This document shows positions 63,354-64,000 of a stretch of 64,000 bases of DNA, in pieces (within the stretch, counting starts at the first letter, position 1; the number at the start of each line of letters is the position of its first letter). The position numbers and the translations under genes are program-made. Source of the stretch: UBA6054 sp963975575 (GTDB lineage: Bacteria; Planctomycetota; Phycisphaerae; Phycisphaerales; UBA1924); the NCBI GenBank assembly GCA_963975575.1, contig CAXBHL010000001.1:124001-188000 (forward strand), given 5' to 3'. The notes under the pieces were generated by a model, which searched no databases, was not told the origin of the DNA, and saw only the letters and a program-made list of their open reading frames with translations.

Positions 63354-64000
63354 CACTTCTGGAAGATCGGCAGATACCGCTTGGGCATCTGAAGGATGAT
63401 GAGGGACATGGCGGTGCCGTAGGTGTCCCCGACCGAACGATCGGTCCAGCTCCCGTCCTGATTCTGGGTGGTCAGCAGTTCTTCTCGGACCGCGGGCCAC
63501 CAGGTGGCCCAGTGCTCGCCCCCGGCCAGGTACATCGCCTGCACCGCGTAGTAGTGGCCATAAAAGTAGTGAGCCCGGCTCATCCCCCCGCCCGTTCCGG
63601 GCATCGCGTTGACGCGGAGGTACTGCAGGCCCTTGTCGATGGCGGCGTCCTCGTAGATGCCCGCGTAGTAGAGGCTCGCGATGCCGGCGGCCGACCGGGG
63701 CCACGCGCTGGCGCCGCTCTCGGCCTGGTACTTGAACCCGCCGTCCGGGTTCTGGCAACGCCGGACGTAGCCGACGGCCTTGTCGATGACGGTGCTGGAG
63801 ACCTCGATGCCCGCGTTGCGGGCGCTGCGGAGCGCCATGATCTGGCAGATGGTCACGGAGGAGTCGGCGTCGTAGGGGACGGGGTTGTAGCGCCAGCCGC
63901 CCTCCTCGTTCTGGGTCTGCTCGATGAGGCGGACGGCGCGGACGAGCGCCTCGTGCACCCGCTGGGCGCGGGCGGTGTCGCCGCCGCCCTGCGTCATGCC
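63353..64000 (-). CDS. Prenyltransferase/squalene-cyclase-repeat protein (partial)
   Basis: The C-terminal 215 residues of a protein whose start lies beyond the window. It contains repeated alpha-toroid units: QTQNEEGGWRYNP, RCQNPDGGFKYQ and TTQNQDGSWTDR, the QW-type repeats of squalene-hopene cyclases and related proteins. No acidic DxDD cyclase motif is present in the visible part, and the DADSSV stretch is not one, so it may be a non-cyclase toroid common in planctomycetes. It leads the next gene in the transcript. Confidence 0.8.
   Translation of the reverse strand, partial: GMTQGGGDTARAQRVHEALVRAVRLIEQTQNEEGGWRYNPVPYDADSSVTICQIMALRSARNAGIEVSSTVIDKAVGYVRRCQNPDGGFKYQAESGASAWPRSAAGIASLYYAGIYEDAAIDKGLQYLRVNAMPGTGGGMSRAHYFYGHYYAVQAMYLAGGEHWATWWPAVREELLTTQNQDGSWTDRSVGDTYGTAMSLIILQMPKRYLPIFQK

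Overview
The window looks like part of a chromosome from a planctomycete of the class Phycisphaerae (order Phycisphaerales or close to it). It is GC-rich. It encodes many secreted proteins with two recurrent C-terminal signals: a paired 'NFFD...YNAGCP' tail (the GC-type dockerin described from Phycisphaerae) and a short PEP-CTERM-like tail (VPAP or TPSG, a hydrophobic stretch, then RRRR). It also holds several membrane proteins with a CxxCGY...CxECG zinc ribbon typical of this group. Nothing here was searched against a database; all names come from motifs and overall sequence character.

Layout. 1-2 kb: end of a zinc-ribbon protein, a secreted esterase and tRNA-Arg(CCU). 2.3-6.6 kb: three tandem secreted dockerin paralogues. 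6.6-13.3 kb: a PEP-CTERM protein, ychF, a small membrane protein, a Bax-inhibitor/YccA-type protein, a two-gene nucleotidyltransferase/winged-helix module with a near-consensus promoter that predicts a leaderless mRNA, and guaB. 13.4-23.4 kb: glycogen-debranching enzyme, three paralogous one-helix mini-proteins, two zinc-ribbon membrane proteins, threonine synthase and a large lipoprotein. 24-28.3 kb: secreted FG-GAP/ASPIC, repeat-stalk and dockerin proteins. 28.3-36.9 kb: an MFS carrier with a GNAT-nitrilase fusion, a PEP-CTERM protein, an ergothioneine EgtB-EgtD fusion with a flavodoxin-like reductase, and an HTH protein. 37-43.3 kb: a PEP-CTERM protein, two HAF-repeat dockerin proteins and an M14 peptidase.

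43.3-46.0 kb is a lower-GC, gene-poor, decayed region ending at the 3' end of the tmRNA gene. It holds a MarR-like regulator, a broken tyrosine recombinase, an orphan coding fragment and an integrase-arm-like/HTH protein next to helically phased short repeats. It reads as the remnant of an element integrated at ssrA.

46.3-64 kb: a vanadium-haloperoxidase-like dockerin protein, ispD, two PEP-CTERM proteins (one behind a LacI-type operator), lexA with an unknown leading gene and its promoter, dprA, queA, a small lower-GC gene enclosed by a 36-bp inverted repeat, and the peptidoglycan genes murE-murF-mraY with overlapping start/stop codons. These are followed by a REP-associated tyrosine transposase flanked by two REP-type hairpins, and a two-gene unit ending in a squalene-cyclase-like repeat protein cut by the window edge.

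The best candidates for something undescribed are the leaderless nucleotidyltransferase/winged-helix pair (10.3-11.6 kb), the inverted-repeat cassette (56.5-57.1 kb), the REP/RAYT unit (61.4-62.1 kb), the HTH gene with its TGACA operator array (36.9 kb) and the unknown gene that leads into lexA (52.1-52.8 kb).
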